Below, in pieces: positions 25,425-34,740 of a stretch of DNA of 64,000 nt. The number at the start of each line of letters is the position of its first letter. The first letter of the stretch is position 1. A model generated the notes under the pieces. The model was not told where the DNA came from. It did not search any database and was given only the letters and a program-made list of their open reading frames with translations. The DNA lies in assembly GCF_050436995.1 (NCBI RefSeq), contig NC_134749.1, forward strand, positions 10,620,001 to 10,684,000. The letters are read 5' to 3'. A program made the position numbers and the translations under genes. This DNA comes from Anticarsia gemmatalis (taxonomy: Eukaryota; Arthropoda; Insecta; Lepidoptera; Erebidae).

Positions 25425-25428
25425 CTAT
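25425..25428. repeat. 5' target-site duplication CTAT
   Basis: CTAT directly precedes the 5' LTR and is repeated at 33180-33183 directly after the 3' LTR. A 4-bp duplication is the usual integration footprint of Ty3/Gypsy elements, so both ends of the insertion are intact. Confidence 0.93.
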
Positions 25429-25647
25429 AGTTAAGCAATCGACCGACGTGCGTCACTAAACGATTGCTGACCATGCACCGGATGAGCCCTGCGCGTGTCA
25501 TCGATTTATGTTTAATTAGCAATAAGTTTCATATTCAAATAAATATGTTAATTAATTAGTCTTGTAGTAACAATCGTAGAATAAACTTGTATTTTTTTAA
25601 TCAAATAAATCTTTTTTTATAAATATCTGGACCACCGATATTTAACT
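25429..25647 (+). repeat. 5' LTR of the errantivirus (219 bp)
   Basis: The repeat begins AGTTAA and ends TTAACT, a 6-bp terminal inverted repeat. It would carry the promoter and transcription start for the genomic RNA. I see no convincing TATA box and do not place the U3/R/U5 borders. It matches the 3' LTR at every base on reading, which is the main evidence for a young insertion. Confidence 0.95.
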
Positions 25648-25664
25648 GGCGCAGTCGGTAGGAT
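25647..25664 (+). other. Primer binding site, tRNA-Ser type
   Basis: TGGCGCAGTCGGTAGGAT spans the last base of the 5' LTR and the next 17 bases. It is complementary to the 3' end (including CCA) of insect tRNA-Ser as I know it, and matches the primer site class of 17.6/297-type errantiviruses. Minus-strand DNA synthesis would start here. Confidence 0.88.
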
Positions 25665-26435
25665 CGCGACACTCAGTTATCGAATAAACTCTTCGTCCAG
25701 AGTGAACGGTTTCTATCGTTATCTTCGCGATCCGATATAGAAGAACCTACGTCGGTGGCAGCCCGCGGGAGTTCCGGAGAATTGGAAGTCCTGCTGTTCT
25801 ACAAGGCCCGGCTGGAGATGCAGAAGTTCCTGGGGTAAGTACGAATCGTTTACTCAGTTTCCTATGCTATATTTCCTGTCGTATTTTGTGTATGTTAATT
25901 TCATGTGTTTTGTCTGTATGCTATAATCGCGATAGACATTCAATTTAATTATAGGTACCGTTTAATTAATTGTTAGAGTCCAATAACAATAGAAGTAATA
26001 CGATAGCAGTTGTAGCGAACAAACAATTGAATTACGTATTTACTTATTGTTTCATATTTATAATTTAGTATTACGCTCGTTATATTATTACGAGGTAAGC
26101 AGCAAACATAATTCTATTCGTGCACTTAAATAAGTGTCCATTTCATATTGTTACGAAACACGCATTTATACGAGTATCGGCGTACAAGTATTGTTATTAA
26201 AATCATAACGCTATTCTTTAAGAGGTAGGCAGTAATTACTTTTGCATTTTAACAATTTATATTTGTGTTTAAAGTTACAATTAACATACATACTATTAGG
26301 AATTATTAAATATTATATATACATTGACTTTTTAATAACATATAGAAATAATATTACGCTACTTCTTCTGTAGTAGGTAGGCAGTAGTTATAGTAGTTTC
26401 ACATAACATATTTTTAAATTAATTAGATATTTACA
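25648..26435 (+). promoter_or_regulatory. Errantivirus leader with splice donor and three internal motif repeats
   Basis: A 788-base leader separates the 5' LTR from the gag ATG. Its first AUG is at 25818 and is overlapped by a consensus splice donor (GG|GTAAGT, intron from 25835). Further AUGs follow before gag. Three degenerate repeats are visible: a TWACGCT box at about 26071, 26206 and 26354, each followed by GGTARGCAG at 26094, 26224 and 26376. A pyrimidine-rich acceptor-like site (CTTCTTCTGTAG) ends at 26373. Known: in Drosophila gypsy this leader region holds the repeated Su(Hw) sites of the insulator. Inferred: the repeats here could bind a host protein, or the splice-like sites could shape leader splicing; the sequence alone does not decide. 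Confidence 0.75.
25818..25838 (+). CDS. Six-codon upstream ORF that doubles as the env first exon
   Basis: The first AUG after the 5' LTR opens a frame of six codons and stops at TAA 25836-25838 in unspliced RNA. That TAA lies inside the donor GTAAGT, so splicing at 25835 removes the stop and leaves five codons plus two bases. The acceptor AG at 31300-31301 leaves one base to finish the codon, in phase with env. So the unspliced RNA has a minimal uORF ahead of gag, while the spliced RNA uses the same AUG to start env. This is inferred from sites and phase; no RNA evidence is available here. Confidence 0.6.
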   Translation: MQKFLG

Positions 26436-27545
26436 ATGGCGATGGATAGCGCAGATTTGGCTAACTTGAAGTTTATCAGAGACCTTATACCTAAATATGA
26501 TGGTAACTCTAAAACACTTAACTTCTTCATTAGAGAGGTGGAGAATATTATGTTACTGTTATCTGAACAAGCCAGAGCTAACCCCGCATTTATTTGTTTG
26601 ATAAAAAGTAGATTGAGTGGCACCGCTATTGATGCCATCGCTTATGAAGAATCACTTGATAATTGGCTAGCTATAAAGGCCGCGTTATTACGTAGGTTAG
26701 GCGAACCTCGTAACGAAATTCAAATAATGCAAGAGCTTACGCGTATTCGACGAAATAAGGGTGAAGATTCGGAAGCATTCGGTAAACGCCTTAGGGATAT
26801 TTTAGATACGTTACAATCAGTGGGTAGGCACAGTGACAAGTCATATTATGAGAAAATGGTGATAGATCAGTATGTAAATAACTTAGACTTCCACGTATCA
26901 GTAGGCGTACGTATATCTAACCCAGCTACCCTAGAGATAGCTATAGTCACTGCCAGACAGGAGGAGGCACGTCTAGCATATAATAGGCTTAGTAATAATT
27001 TTAGTTCACCACATATGCAAGGCAAACCAAAAGAAATGCCTAAGCTTTCTTTACCCACACCTCCGCCACAACCAAGTCAATCTTTTAGGTTCAACACCGC
27101 ACCACCACAGCAAAGGTTTGCGAATCAAAACTTTTTACCACAGCGTAACAATTGGGCCCCAGATCAGAGACAGCAGTGGGGACAACCCTCGTTGCCATGG
27201 AAGAATTCGCAGCCAGCAGGTAATCCTAGACCCAGTGGGTCCGGAAATTTTAGAAACTCATCTAACTTTAGACAACAGCCAAACATGCCACGCCAACAGG
27301 TAAACCCACCACAAAAGGTATCAGACGTAACTATGAGATCTGTCAATAAGCCGAAACCAATGGAGTCTGAAGAGCTTTTCTACACCGCAAATGAATCGGA
27401 ACCATACCAGTATGACCCCTACTACGAACAAAGTGAGTATTATAACATGCAGTACAGCGAACCAAGTGAGTGTCAGGAGATGCCCGCTGATGAGTCCTAT
27501 CACCAGGATTTTCCCCCAGACAGAGACCAGCAGGACAACAGCTGA
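26436..27545 (+). CDS. gag: Gag polyprotein of the errantivirus, 369 aa
   Basis: Structural protein that would assemble the particle and package genomic RNA in the cytoplasm. The ATG at 26436 sits in a good context (ACAATGG) and is the first in this frame. Roughly residues 20-190 form the conserved, mostly helical Gag core, including an RIRRNKGED...RDILDTL stretch of the kind found in Ty3/Gypsy Gags. Residues about 195-300 are rich in P, Q, N and R, which suits RNA binding. There is no CCHC zinc knuckle; several errantivirus Gags also lack one. The acidic, tyrosine-rich C-terminus follows. The frame ends at TGA 27543-27545 and overlaps the pol frame by 52 bases. Start and identity are well supported by position and by the Pol that follows. 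Confidence 0.93.
   Translation: MAMDSADLANLKFIRDLIPKYDGNSKTLNFFIREVENIMLLLSEQARANPAFICLIKSRLSGTAIDAIAYEESLDNWLAIKAALLRRLGEPRNEIQIMQELTRIRRNKGEDSEAFGKRLRDILDTLQSVGRHSDKSYYEKMVIDQYVNNLDFHVSVGVRISNPATLEIAIVTARQEEARLAYNRLSNNFSSPHMQGKPKEMPKLSLPTPPPQPSQSFRFNTAPPQQRFANQNFLPQRNNWAPDQRQQWGQPSLPWKNSQPAGNPRPSGSGNFRNSSNFRQQPNMPRQQVNPPQKVSDVTMRSVNKPKPMESEELFYTANESEPYQYDPYYEQSEYYNMQYSEPSECQEMPADESYHQDFPPDRDQQDNS
27494..27545 (+). other. gag-pol overlap where -1 frameshifting must occur
   Basis: Gag (frame ending TGA 27543) and pol (frame opening after TGA 27491) share only these 52 bases. The best slip run is four T then five C at 27509-27517. In the gag phase it reads GAT TTT CCC CCA, which is not a perfect X XXY YYZ heptamer. 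The location is forced by the frames; the exact slip site is uncertain. Confidence 0.7.
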
Positions 27546-30500
27546 TAAGTACAGTAGAACTAAACAGTCAAGGCAAGGAGCATCTACCTTATATAAAAAT
27601 ACCACAATTCAAAGGTAAGTTTTTGCTAGATACCGGCGCCACTAATTGCATGATATCGCCCAGCGCTATAAAAGATACTAGTTTTGAACAATACGTAAGT
27701 TACGACCCCTTTTTAGTCAAAACCGCGCACGGTGTCACAAAGCACGAATACACAGCATCCCTACCATTACCTCCACAGTTTAATACGGATAAATTTCATA
27801 AATTTCTAGTGTTCGATTTTGGTGAAAAATATATCGGAATTATAGGCATGGATTTGTTTCGCGAATTAGAGTGCAGTATAGACTTAAAAAATAGATTATT
27901 AAAATCAGCAACGTTCCAAATACCAATTTTTGTAGATAATCCTCCAAAGAACGTTAGAATTGATCCCAGATGCGAGAGGACTATAACAGTTAACACTACT
28001 TATGCAGATGGACAATATATCTGTGACGATTTTTGTTGGTCTAGAGGACTTAAGTCACCAGCCTCTGTAGTTACAGTTAGAAATGGCTTATTTAAAACAT
28101 CAGTAATTAATTTAACAGACGAAAAAAAGATAATAGTTAATAATCGACCTGTAAAACTTGAGCCAATACAATCATTTCAACCATCTAACAACTGTGAACT
28201 TAATAAATTAGACGTTAAATGTGACATTGACGTTGACAAAGAATTGCGTAAGAATTTAGAAAAAATTAGAATAGGACATATGAATGAGGAAGAAAAACGG
28301 GAAATTACCAAACTATGTTATAATTATAGACAAATTTTTCACTCTGACAACATACCATTATCATTTACACACACAGTAAAGCATGAACTTAGACTAACAG
28401 ACGACACCCCGATTTTTGTGAGGAGTTACAGGCAAGCGCCTCAACAGCGTAAAGAGATACAAAACCAGGTAGATAATCTCTTGAAACAAGGAATAATTAG
28501 AGAGAGTATCTCACCATGGTCGTGCCCTGTCCATATAGTCCCTAAAAAACCAGACGCTTCAGGGAAGGTTAAGTGGAGACTTGTGATTGACTATAGGAGA
28601 CTTAATGACAGAATCATTGAAGACAAATACCCTCTTCCTAACATACACGATATTCTTGATAGATTAGGACGTGCACAATACTTCACTACTCTTGATCTTG
28701 CTAGTGGGTATCATCAACTAGAGATGCATCCCAATGATATAGAAAAGACCGCATTCACTACTGAAAGAGGCCACTATGAATTTCTCAGAATGCCGTTTGG
28801 GTTAAAAAATGCACCAAGTACTTTCCAACGTTTAATGGATCATATATTAAGAGGGCTTGACAATGTATTTACGTACCTTGATGACGTCATCATTGTGTCA
28901 ACCTCATTACAAGAGCACATTGAAAGACTTAAACAAGTATTCGATAGATTTAAAACTCACAATCTCAAAATTCAACTAGATAAGTCTGAGTTTTTACAAA
29001 AGCAAGTTAACTTTCTGGGACATGAACTGACTGATGAAGGCCTTAAGCCTAATAGAGATAAGATCAAGGCTGTTTTAGATTTCCCTATACCCAAAAATCA
29101 AAAAGAAGTAAAGTCTTTTTTAGGTCTCGTAGGTTATTATCGCAAGTTTATTAAAGACTTCGCTAAATTGACCAAACCGTTAACATCGTCTCTTAAGAAA
29201 AACGCTAAAGTAGTACATACTGAAGACTTTGTAGAGGCAGTAAATAAATGTAAAACAATATTAACAAACGCACCTATTCTTCAATATCCAGATTTTGAAC
29301 AAGAATTCATATTGACTACAGACGCGTCAGACTTTGCTATAGGCGCTGTCTTATCACAAGGTAGAGTAGGTTCAGATAAACCAGTCGCATATGCATCCAG
29401 AACATTATCTGACACAGAGACACGTTATTCCACGATCGAAAAGGAATTATTAGCGATAGTATGGGCCATTAAATACTTTCGTCCCTATTTATACGGGCGT
29501 AAATTTATCATATATACGGATCATAGACCACTAACGTGGCTAATGAGTTTAAAAGACCCTAACTCAAAATTAACTAGGTGGAGATTAAAATTGGCCGAAT
29601 ATGATTATAAGGTAGTGTATAAAAAAGGCAGACAAAATACCAATGCTGATGCACTATCTAGGGTAAAAATTTTTCACAATAGTATAGACTCCCTAGCGGT
29701 CAACCTAGATGATAACGACGACGATGAAATTATAAACAGAATTTTTGAAAATGCTCGTAGGGAGGCAGAGACAGAAAACAGGACGCAGACTGAGAGTAAT
29801 GACAATAACGCTAGACAAAACGTTGACGTTAATAGTGACGCACAGTCACATACAACTAGGACGGACCCTGACCAAGTTAGTGAAACCACCACAAATCAAG
29901 ACCAACTCGTTTCAACGAATCATACTCAACCTGATAATGAAAATAACGGTATTCCAATTTTATCAGACGCTATAGACAGACAACTAAAACAGTTTCATAT
30001 AAGATCAACACCAGGCTTAACTTATAGAGTCGATAATAGGTCCACTAATTCTCGAATGGTTATCAAAGATGTTTTTATTCCTGTAAACAATACTGAAGCT
30101 GAAATTATTAAATTTCTAAAAGAACACACTATTGCAGATCGTATATTTCACTGTTACTTTTATGATGAACATTTATATTTAGCCTTTTCTAAAGTTTATA
30201 CAACAATTTTCAATGATAGAGGTCCAAAATTGATTAGATGTAGTTCTCGAGTAACTCTTGTAGAGAACAAAGCGGAACAAGAGGAACTCATTAAGAAGTA
30301 TCACGAAGGCAAAACAATGCATCGCGGTATACAAGAAACTCATAAACAGCTGCATAGAAATTATCATTGGCCTAATATGCTACTTTCCGTTCAAAGATAC
30401 ATAAATCAATGTGATATATGTCTAAAGGCGAAATATGAAAGGAACCCACTTAAAACTTCTTTAGCTTTAACTCCAACACCTACAAAGCCATTAGAACATC

Positions 30501-31348
30501 TATTTATGGATCTTTATTCTACTGGGGGAGCGACGTTTTTGACACTCATAGACAACTTCTCTAAATTTGCTCAGGCAGTACCTTTAAATGCATGCAGCAG
30601 CATACACATAGCTGAAGCGCTACTGCAAGTGTTCTCAGTTATAGGTTTACCTTTAAAAATAACAACTGATTCTGACAGTAAATTCGAGAATGATGTAATC
30701 AAAGAAATATGTGCATCCCATGACATCCACATACACTTTACTACACCATATAACCCTAATTCTAATTCCCCTGTAGAGCGCTTTCACTCAACCATAGGCG
30801 AAATAATACGCATACAACGGATGACCAATAAAGAAGATCCTATTCAGTCAATAATGAAATACGCTATTATTGCGTATAATAACTCTATACATTCCGCAAC
30901 AGGTTACACACCCCGAGAGCTTTTGTTAGGACACACAGCTTCTCGAAACCCGTTAGAACTATTCTACTCTAAAGAATTCTACCAAGATTACGTAATTAAA
31001 CACCGTAGTAACGCTGAAGCTGTACAGGAGTGCTTAGCGGCGCATATGTCGAAAAACAAAGAGCAGATCATTGAAAAACGCAACCAGGCAGCAGAAAGCA
31101 TATCATTTAAGGTAGGTGAGATGGTTTATAAACAGGTGGCGAAAACAGCGCGCAACGACAAAACGAAGCCCGTTTTCAAAGGTCCGTATAAAATTATACA
31201 TCTCCATCCCAACAACATAGCCGAAATAATAGGTAGTCATCCAAATGCTAAATCGATTAGAGTACATTATAAGTTGCTACGACGACCACACCTTGTTCCA
31301 GGATCCTCATCGCAGGAGCCTGCGTGCTCTACACAACAGCCAACTTGA
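27494..31348 (+). CDS. pol: Pol polyprotein: protease, reverse transcriptase, RNase H, integrase (by -1 frameshift from gag)
   Basis: The frame is -1 to gag and opens after TGA 27491-27493, so it is most likely made as Gag-Pol. Positions below count from the TTG at 27623. Protease: LLDTGAT with active Asp 3. Reverse transcriptase about 265-480: LDLASGYHQ (Asp 358), PFGLKNAP, YLDD at 418-421. RNase H about 560-680: Asp 567 (TTDASD), Glu 606, Asp 633 (YTDHRP), Asp 676. An acidic, polar linker of about 100 residues follows. Integrase: zinc site His 894, His 900, Cys 930, Cys 933; catalytic core Asp 963, Asp 1016, Glu 1052, with D,D-35-E spacing. All catalytic residues are present and there is no internal stop. 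The last codons overlap env. Confidence 0.96.
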   Translation, partial: VLSPGFSPRQRPAGQQLISTVELNSQGKEHLPYIKIPQFKGKFLLDTGATNCMISPSAIKDTSFEQYVSYDPFLVKTAHGVTKHEYTASLPLPPQFNTDKFHKFLVFDFGEKYIGIIGMDLFRELECSIDLKNRLLKSATFQIPIFVDNPPKNVRIDPRCERTITVNTTYADGQYICDDFCWSRGLKSPASVVTVRNGLFKTSVINLTDEKKIIVNNRPVKLEPIQSFQPSNNCELNKLDVKCDIDVDKELRKNLEKIRIGHMNEEEKREITKLCYNYRQIFHSDNIPLSFTHTVKHELRLTDDTPIFVRSYRQAPQQRKEIQNQVDNLLKQGIIRESISPWSCPVHIVPKKPDASGKVKWRLVIDYRRLNDRIIEDKYPLPNIHDILDRLGRAQYFTTLDLASGYHQLEMHPNDIEKTAFTTERGHYEFLRMPFGLKNAPSTFQRLMDHILRGLDNVFTYLDDVIIVSTSLQEHIERLKQVFDRFKTHNLKIQLDKSEFLQKQVNFLGHELTDEGLKPNRDKIKAVLDFPIPKNQKEVKSFLGLVGYYRKFIKDFAKLTKPLTSSLKKNAKVVHTEDFVEAVNKCKTILTNAPILQYPDFEQEFILTTDASDFAIGAVLSQGRVGSDKPVAYASRTLSDTETRYSTIEKELLAIVWAIKYFRPYLYGRKFIIYTDHRPLTWLMSLKDPNSKLTRWRLKLAEYDYKVVYKKGRQNTNADALSRVKIFHNSIDSLAVNLDDNDDDEIINRIFENARREAETENRTQTESNDNNARQNVDVNSDAQSHTTRTDPDQVSETTTNQDQLVSTNHTQPDNENNGIPILSDAIDRQLKQFHIRSTPGLTYRVDNRSTNSRMVIKDVFIPVNNTEAEIIKFLKEHTIADRIFHCYFYDEHLYLAFSKVYTTIFNDRGPKLIRCSSRVTLVENKAEQEELIKKYHEGKTMHRGIQETHKQLHRNYHWPNMLLSVQRYINQCDICLKAKYERNPLKTSLALTPTPTKPLEHLFMDLYSTGGATFLTLIDNFSKFAQAVPLNACSSIHIAEALLQVFSVIGLPLKITTDSDSKFENDVIKEICASHDIHIHFTTPYNPNSNSPVERFHSTIGEIIRIQRMTNKEDPIQSIMKYAIIAYNNSIHSATGYTPRELLLGHTASRNPLELFYSKEFYQDYVIKHRSNAEAVQECLAAHMSKNKEQIIEKRNQAAESISFKVGEMVYKQVAKTARNDKTKPVFKGPYKIIHLHPNNIAEIIGSHPNAKSIRVHYKLLRRPHLVPGSSSQEPACSTQQPT

Positions 31349-32991
31349 CCCTAAGCCCGGTCAATAATGAAAATGGAATACTTTTGCTGAAACAAGGACA
31401 AGTCCTTAAACAAGTTGATTCCTTTAGTTTAGCCTGTGTTTATAATGTTTCATATTTGCACGAAGTTACTTTACAGTTATTAGCCTTATATGTTAATACT
31501 AAAACAGCTGAAACGAATGCTTTAGGTACTGAAGATATATATAGAACATATAAAGATCAGATAGAACTTAGTGTAAACTTAATAGGTAAGAAAATTATGT
31601 TTATTGCACCTCATATTAGAGTTAGACGCGGTTTAATTAATGGTTTAGGTTCAGTTATTAAAACCATCACTGGAAATTTAGACTATGACGATGCATTAAA
31701 AATTGAAAAAGAAATATCAGATATACGTAATTCAGTTGGTAAAATTAATAATTTGGAAAAACAATCAATTTTCTTAGCTAAAAACACTATTGATGAATTT
31801 AGTAAACATATTTCAGTTCTCGGCGAAAATCAAAAGAAATTAGATAATCTATTGAAAATCACTACTATTAGAAATAACTTAACGGTAAACCGTATGCACT
31901 TCTTAGATTTATATATACAAATAGATTTTAGTTTTCAGATTCTTTTAGATAAGCTTGTAGTATTAGAGGACGCGATGACTTTCGCTCAACTAGGTGTAAT
32001 GCATCCCAGCATAATAGCCCCGCATAATTTGCTAGAGGAATTACAAAACATTCAAAAGTTTCATCCACAATTTCGACCAATAGATGAACTTAATATTTTG
32101 AATATTCATAGCATAGAAAAATCTATAAGCGTAAAAGCGTATAGCACAGCACATGTATTGACATTTGTCCTAGACATCCCTTCCATCGACCCGAATAAAT
32201 TTGACCTTTTCCACATATACTCCATCCCTGACAAACAAAACCTCACTATTATCCCAAAGTCCAAATACCTAGCACTGAGTAGCGAGGAGTACACCTACCT
32301 TGAAGGAAACTGCAGAATCATCGCACAAGACATACACCTATGCGAATCTCTCAGCACCCAACTCATAGATTCATCTGACGACTGTATCATGGAACTCATC
32401 AAGCATCAACCAGCAAACTGCACCCGGGCGCGCATGAACTTCAAGCAAGGAAAGATTCAGAAAATAGAAGATAACAAGTGGCTGATCATACTAAAAGAAG
32501 AACAAGTCATAAGATCTCGATGTGGATTGAAGACGGAATATAAGAAAATAACCGGTATTCATCTCATCAGCATCACGAGTGACTGTCAGCTAGACATCTT
32601 AAATAGAACCCTTAAGACAAACATGAACACCATAACAATAGATGAAATGATCCCGTTACCCAACGCAAGAATCATCCCCGACGACAACATTCATTACACC
32701 CTGCAGCTTGAAGAAATCTCGCTGGACAGCATCCATGAGCTGATGGACCGTGCTCAAGAAATTCAAGATAACAATAGTATCGATTGGCAAATCCTAATGG
32801 CTACTCCGAGTTGGACGACAATCTGCCTATATATCATCCTCTCAGGAATCGTCGCTTGGAGAATCTATCTATGGATCCAACTAAGAAGAAGGCCAGAGAC
32901 TCAACGTAGCGAGGACGCTACGGGAAGCTGCGTGCCGCGCTTCCAGCTTAGGGAGGGAGGAGTTAAGCAATCGACCGACGTGCGTCACTAA
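31302..32991 (+). CDS. env: Env fusion glycoprotein of the errantivirus (main exon)
   Basis: Membrane glycoprotein that would mediate particle entry and cell-to-cell spread. The frame is open from 31273; the first in-frame ATG is about 90 codons in, so a spliced start is needed. The acceptor CCAG at 31298-31301 joins in phase to the AUG exon at 25818-25834 and gives a short N-terminus followed by a hydrophobic run, as expected for a signal peptide. Counting from the GTG at 31324, a furin-type site (RVRR, 99-102) is followed at once by a Gly-rich hydrophobic segment typical of the errantivirus Env/baculovirus F fusion peptide, then a long coiled-coil-prone region (about 125-180). Conserved cysteines lie in the second half. 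A single membrane span sits near 498-517 with a basic, about 35-residue tail. Overlaps pol by 47 bases. The stop is inside the 3' LTR. Confidence 0.9.
32950..32960 (+). other. Polypurine tract before the 3' LTR
   Basis: AGGGAGGGAGG directly abuts the 3' LTR and would prime plus-strand DNA synthesis. It lies within the env reading frame, so the same bases code for the cytoplasmic tail of Env. Confidence 0.9.
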
Positions 32992-33179
32992 ACGATTGCT
33001 GACCATGCACCGGATGAGCCCTGCGCGTGTCATCGATTTATGTTTAATTAGCAATAAGTTTCATATTCAAATAAATATGTTAATTAATTAGTCTTGTAGT
33101 AACAATCGTAGAATAAACTTGTATTTTTTTAATCAAATAAATCTTTTTTTATAAATATCTGGACCACCGATATTTAACT
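32961..33179 (+). repeat. 3' LTR of the errantivirus (219 bp)
   Basis: Identical by eye to the 5' LTR. It starts straight after the purine tract. It contains AATAAA poly(A) signals at about 33070, 33112 and 33136, so RNA 3' ends probably form in the second half of the LTR. The first 31 bases also encode the last codons of env, whose stop is at 32989-32991. Confidence 0.95.
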
Positions 33180-33183
33180 CTAT
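33180..33183. repeat. 3' target-site duplication CTAT
   Basis: CTAT directly follows the 3' LTR and matches the copy at 25425-25428. Together they define the empty site: the flanking host sequence would read ...TCAACTATCAGATA... before insertion. Confidence 0.93.
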
Positions 33184-34212
33184 CAGATATTTTTTTCCAT
33201 TACTACCACTAACAATGATTAAGGTCTGTATCCAGAATTATGCGAGCACTTAGGTCCGTAATGGATCCCTATTAGTAAAACTAATGATCATTAGACCAGT
33301 GCCTTAAGTGTATTATCATAATAGAGCTTGAAAGATCCACTGATATAGCTATTGAATAGATAGTTGGGTTTTATTAGGTTAATGTGGATAATAGTGCGGG
33401 TGTATTATGTTCTAGATTTCCTTTATTAAAATTGGCCAATATATGCCACTATTTATTAATAACTCTACTTTTTATGTACTTATTTAAAGGACGATCGCTT
33501 CTGCGATAGTGTATACTACTGCTGAGCGTAAGATTTCGGGTTATTACTAGGTGAGGCAATAATAAAATACTACTGATCTTTTATATTTTAAATCTTTATA
33601 TATATAATTCTTCTGTAAGTGTGTATGTCACTGATTTTGATGAAATTTGACCACCTAAGTTTGATTATTTTTTTTTACTTAAATTTCTTTTACAATGGCA
33701 ATGCAACAAGGCTTTCTCTACCTGTCAACATTCAAGTCGAAGTTAAATTTTGTAAAAATAAGTAACTCCTAATGAAGATTAATAATCGACAACATTCGTA
33801 AATATTACTTCTCTAGGTCACTGTGGTAGTTTAACCAAACTTAGCGTGCAGATATCAGCTAACATTTAGGTATTTAGAAATCAAATAATTTCGAGCGTTT
33901 CTTGGAATAATTAAAACAATATTAATCACATAATCTCTGATTCAATCAGTGCGTGCGGGCTCTAATCAAAAACAAATAAGTACTTCTGAACATGAAATTT
34001 CGATCAACCTTACACCTATTAAGGTTTATGAATGAAAGGACCTACAAAATTATTTTAAAAGGAGGTTCTTAAATCGACCTTTTTATCGATTGTACCGATT
34101 TGAAAGATTGTTTTGCATACAAATGAGTAGTGTCTGTGGAGCTCCATAAAAATGTAAATGTCACCTGAAATTTAACTTTACAGATACAGCAACAAAACAA
34201 CAGATATAAAGT

Positions 34213-34344
34213 ATAAACAGACCCGTAACAACTATTTGTGGATCGCACAGATAGTTTGTATCATGTGGGAGTCGAACCCACAGTCTCCCGGAGTAATAGT
34301 AGTGGCGTGGTGACCATTTTTACCGCTGCGCCACAGAGGCCGTG
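34213..34344 (-). mobile_element. tRNA-derived SINE, minus strand
   Basis: Reverse complement has A box TGTGGCGCAGCGGTA (about 34321-34335) and B box GGTTCGACTCC (34268-34278), then the TGTGCGATCCACAAATAGTT block shared with 52546. 3' part shorter. Confidence 0.82.
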
Positions 34345-34628
34345 AAAAGTGAAAATAACAATACACGAAGGAAAATTGTCACGCGAATGAAACTAGGTCG
34401 TTATTATTTCGAAGGTTTTCTTTTCAGTAATGTTATTGTGAAATAATCGTAAGTTTGTGCGATAAGGTGTTATGTTGTTAGATTGTATTTGATTCTTAGT
34501 TTTTATGGACACAACCTTGAGACGAAAGCTGTTCAATGCGGCTAGACTTGGTTTTATAACAGCTGATATTTTAATACTTATTATTTAGGCTTCGAAAATA
34601 TTAAGACGTTCAGCTCAAATGCAAAAAA

Positions 34629-34740
34629 CATCACGCTACGGCCATAAGGAGCGGAGTAGCAACGAAAAATGTTACAAAAACGGCGAAAAATATGATCCAT
34701 TCTGTCTTAAATGAAGCAAGCGAAGTTACGCAGGTCACCT
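34629..34740 (+). mobile_element. 3' half of a Helitron-like element, (GTTT)n family
   Basis: Matches the family body from CATCACGCTACGG to GAAGCAAGCGAAGTTACGCAGGTCA. The 5' half is missing and the terminal CTAG has decayed to CCTG. Confidence 0.75.

Larger units (their letters stand above)
25429..33179 (+). mobile_element. Complete errantivirus-type LTR retrotransposon (insect endogenous retrovirus, TED/gypsy-like)
   Basis: Seen: two identical 219-bp direct repeats (25429-25647 and 32961-33179) beginning AGTTAAGC and ending TTTAACT, flanked by CTAT on both sides (25425-25428 and 33180-33183). Between them lie a tRNA-Ser primer site, three long open frames in gag-pol-env order and a purine tract. 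Known: AGTTA...TAACT ends, a tRNA-Ser primer, 4-bp target duplications and an env gene mark the errantivirus branch of Ty3/Gypsy, as in 17.6, 297 and the lepidopteran TED. Inferred: LTR identity together with intact frames means a very recent insertion that may still be active. The retrovirus is not interrupted by any other repeat, unlike most older elements in the window. Family-level naming (TED-like) is from domain content and host context, not from a database match. Confidence 0.96.

Noticed and set aside
27321..27605. Minus-strand frame of 94 codons under gag
   Set aside because: Lies opposite the coding gag frame and has no domain; it is a shadow of gag. The same holds for the other short frames inside 26423-32294.
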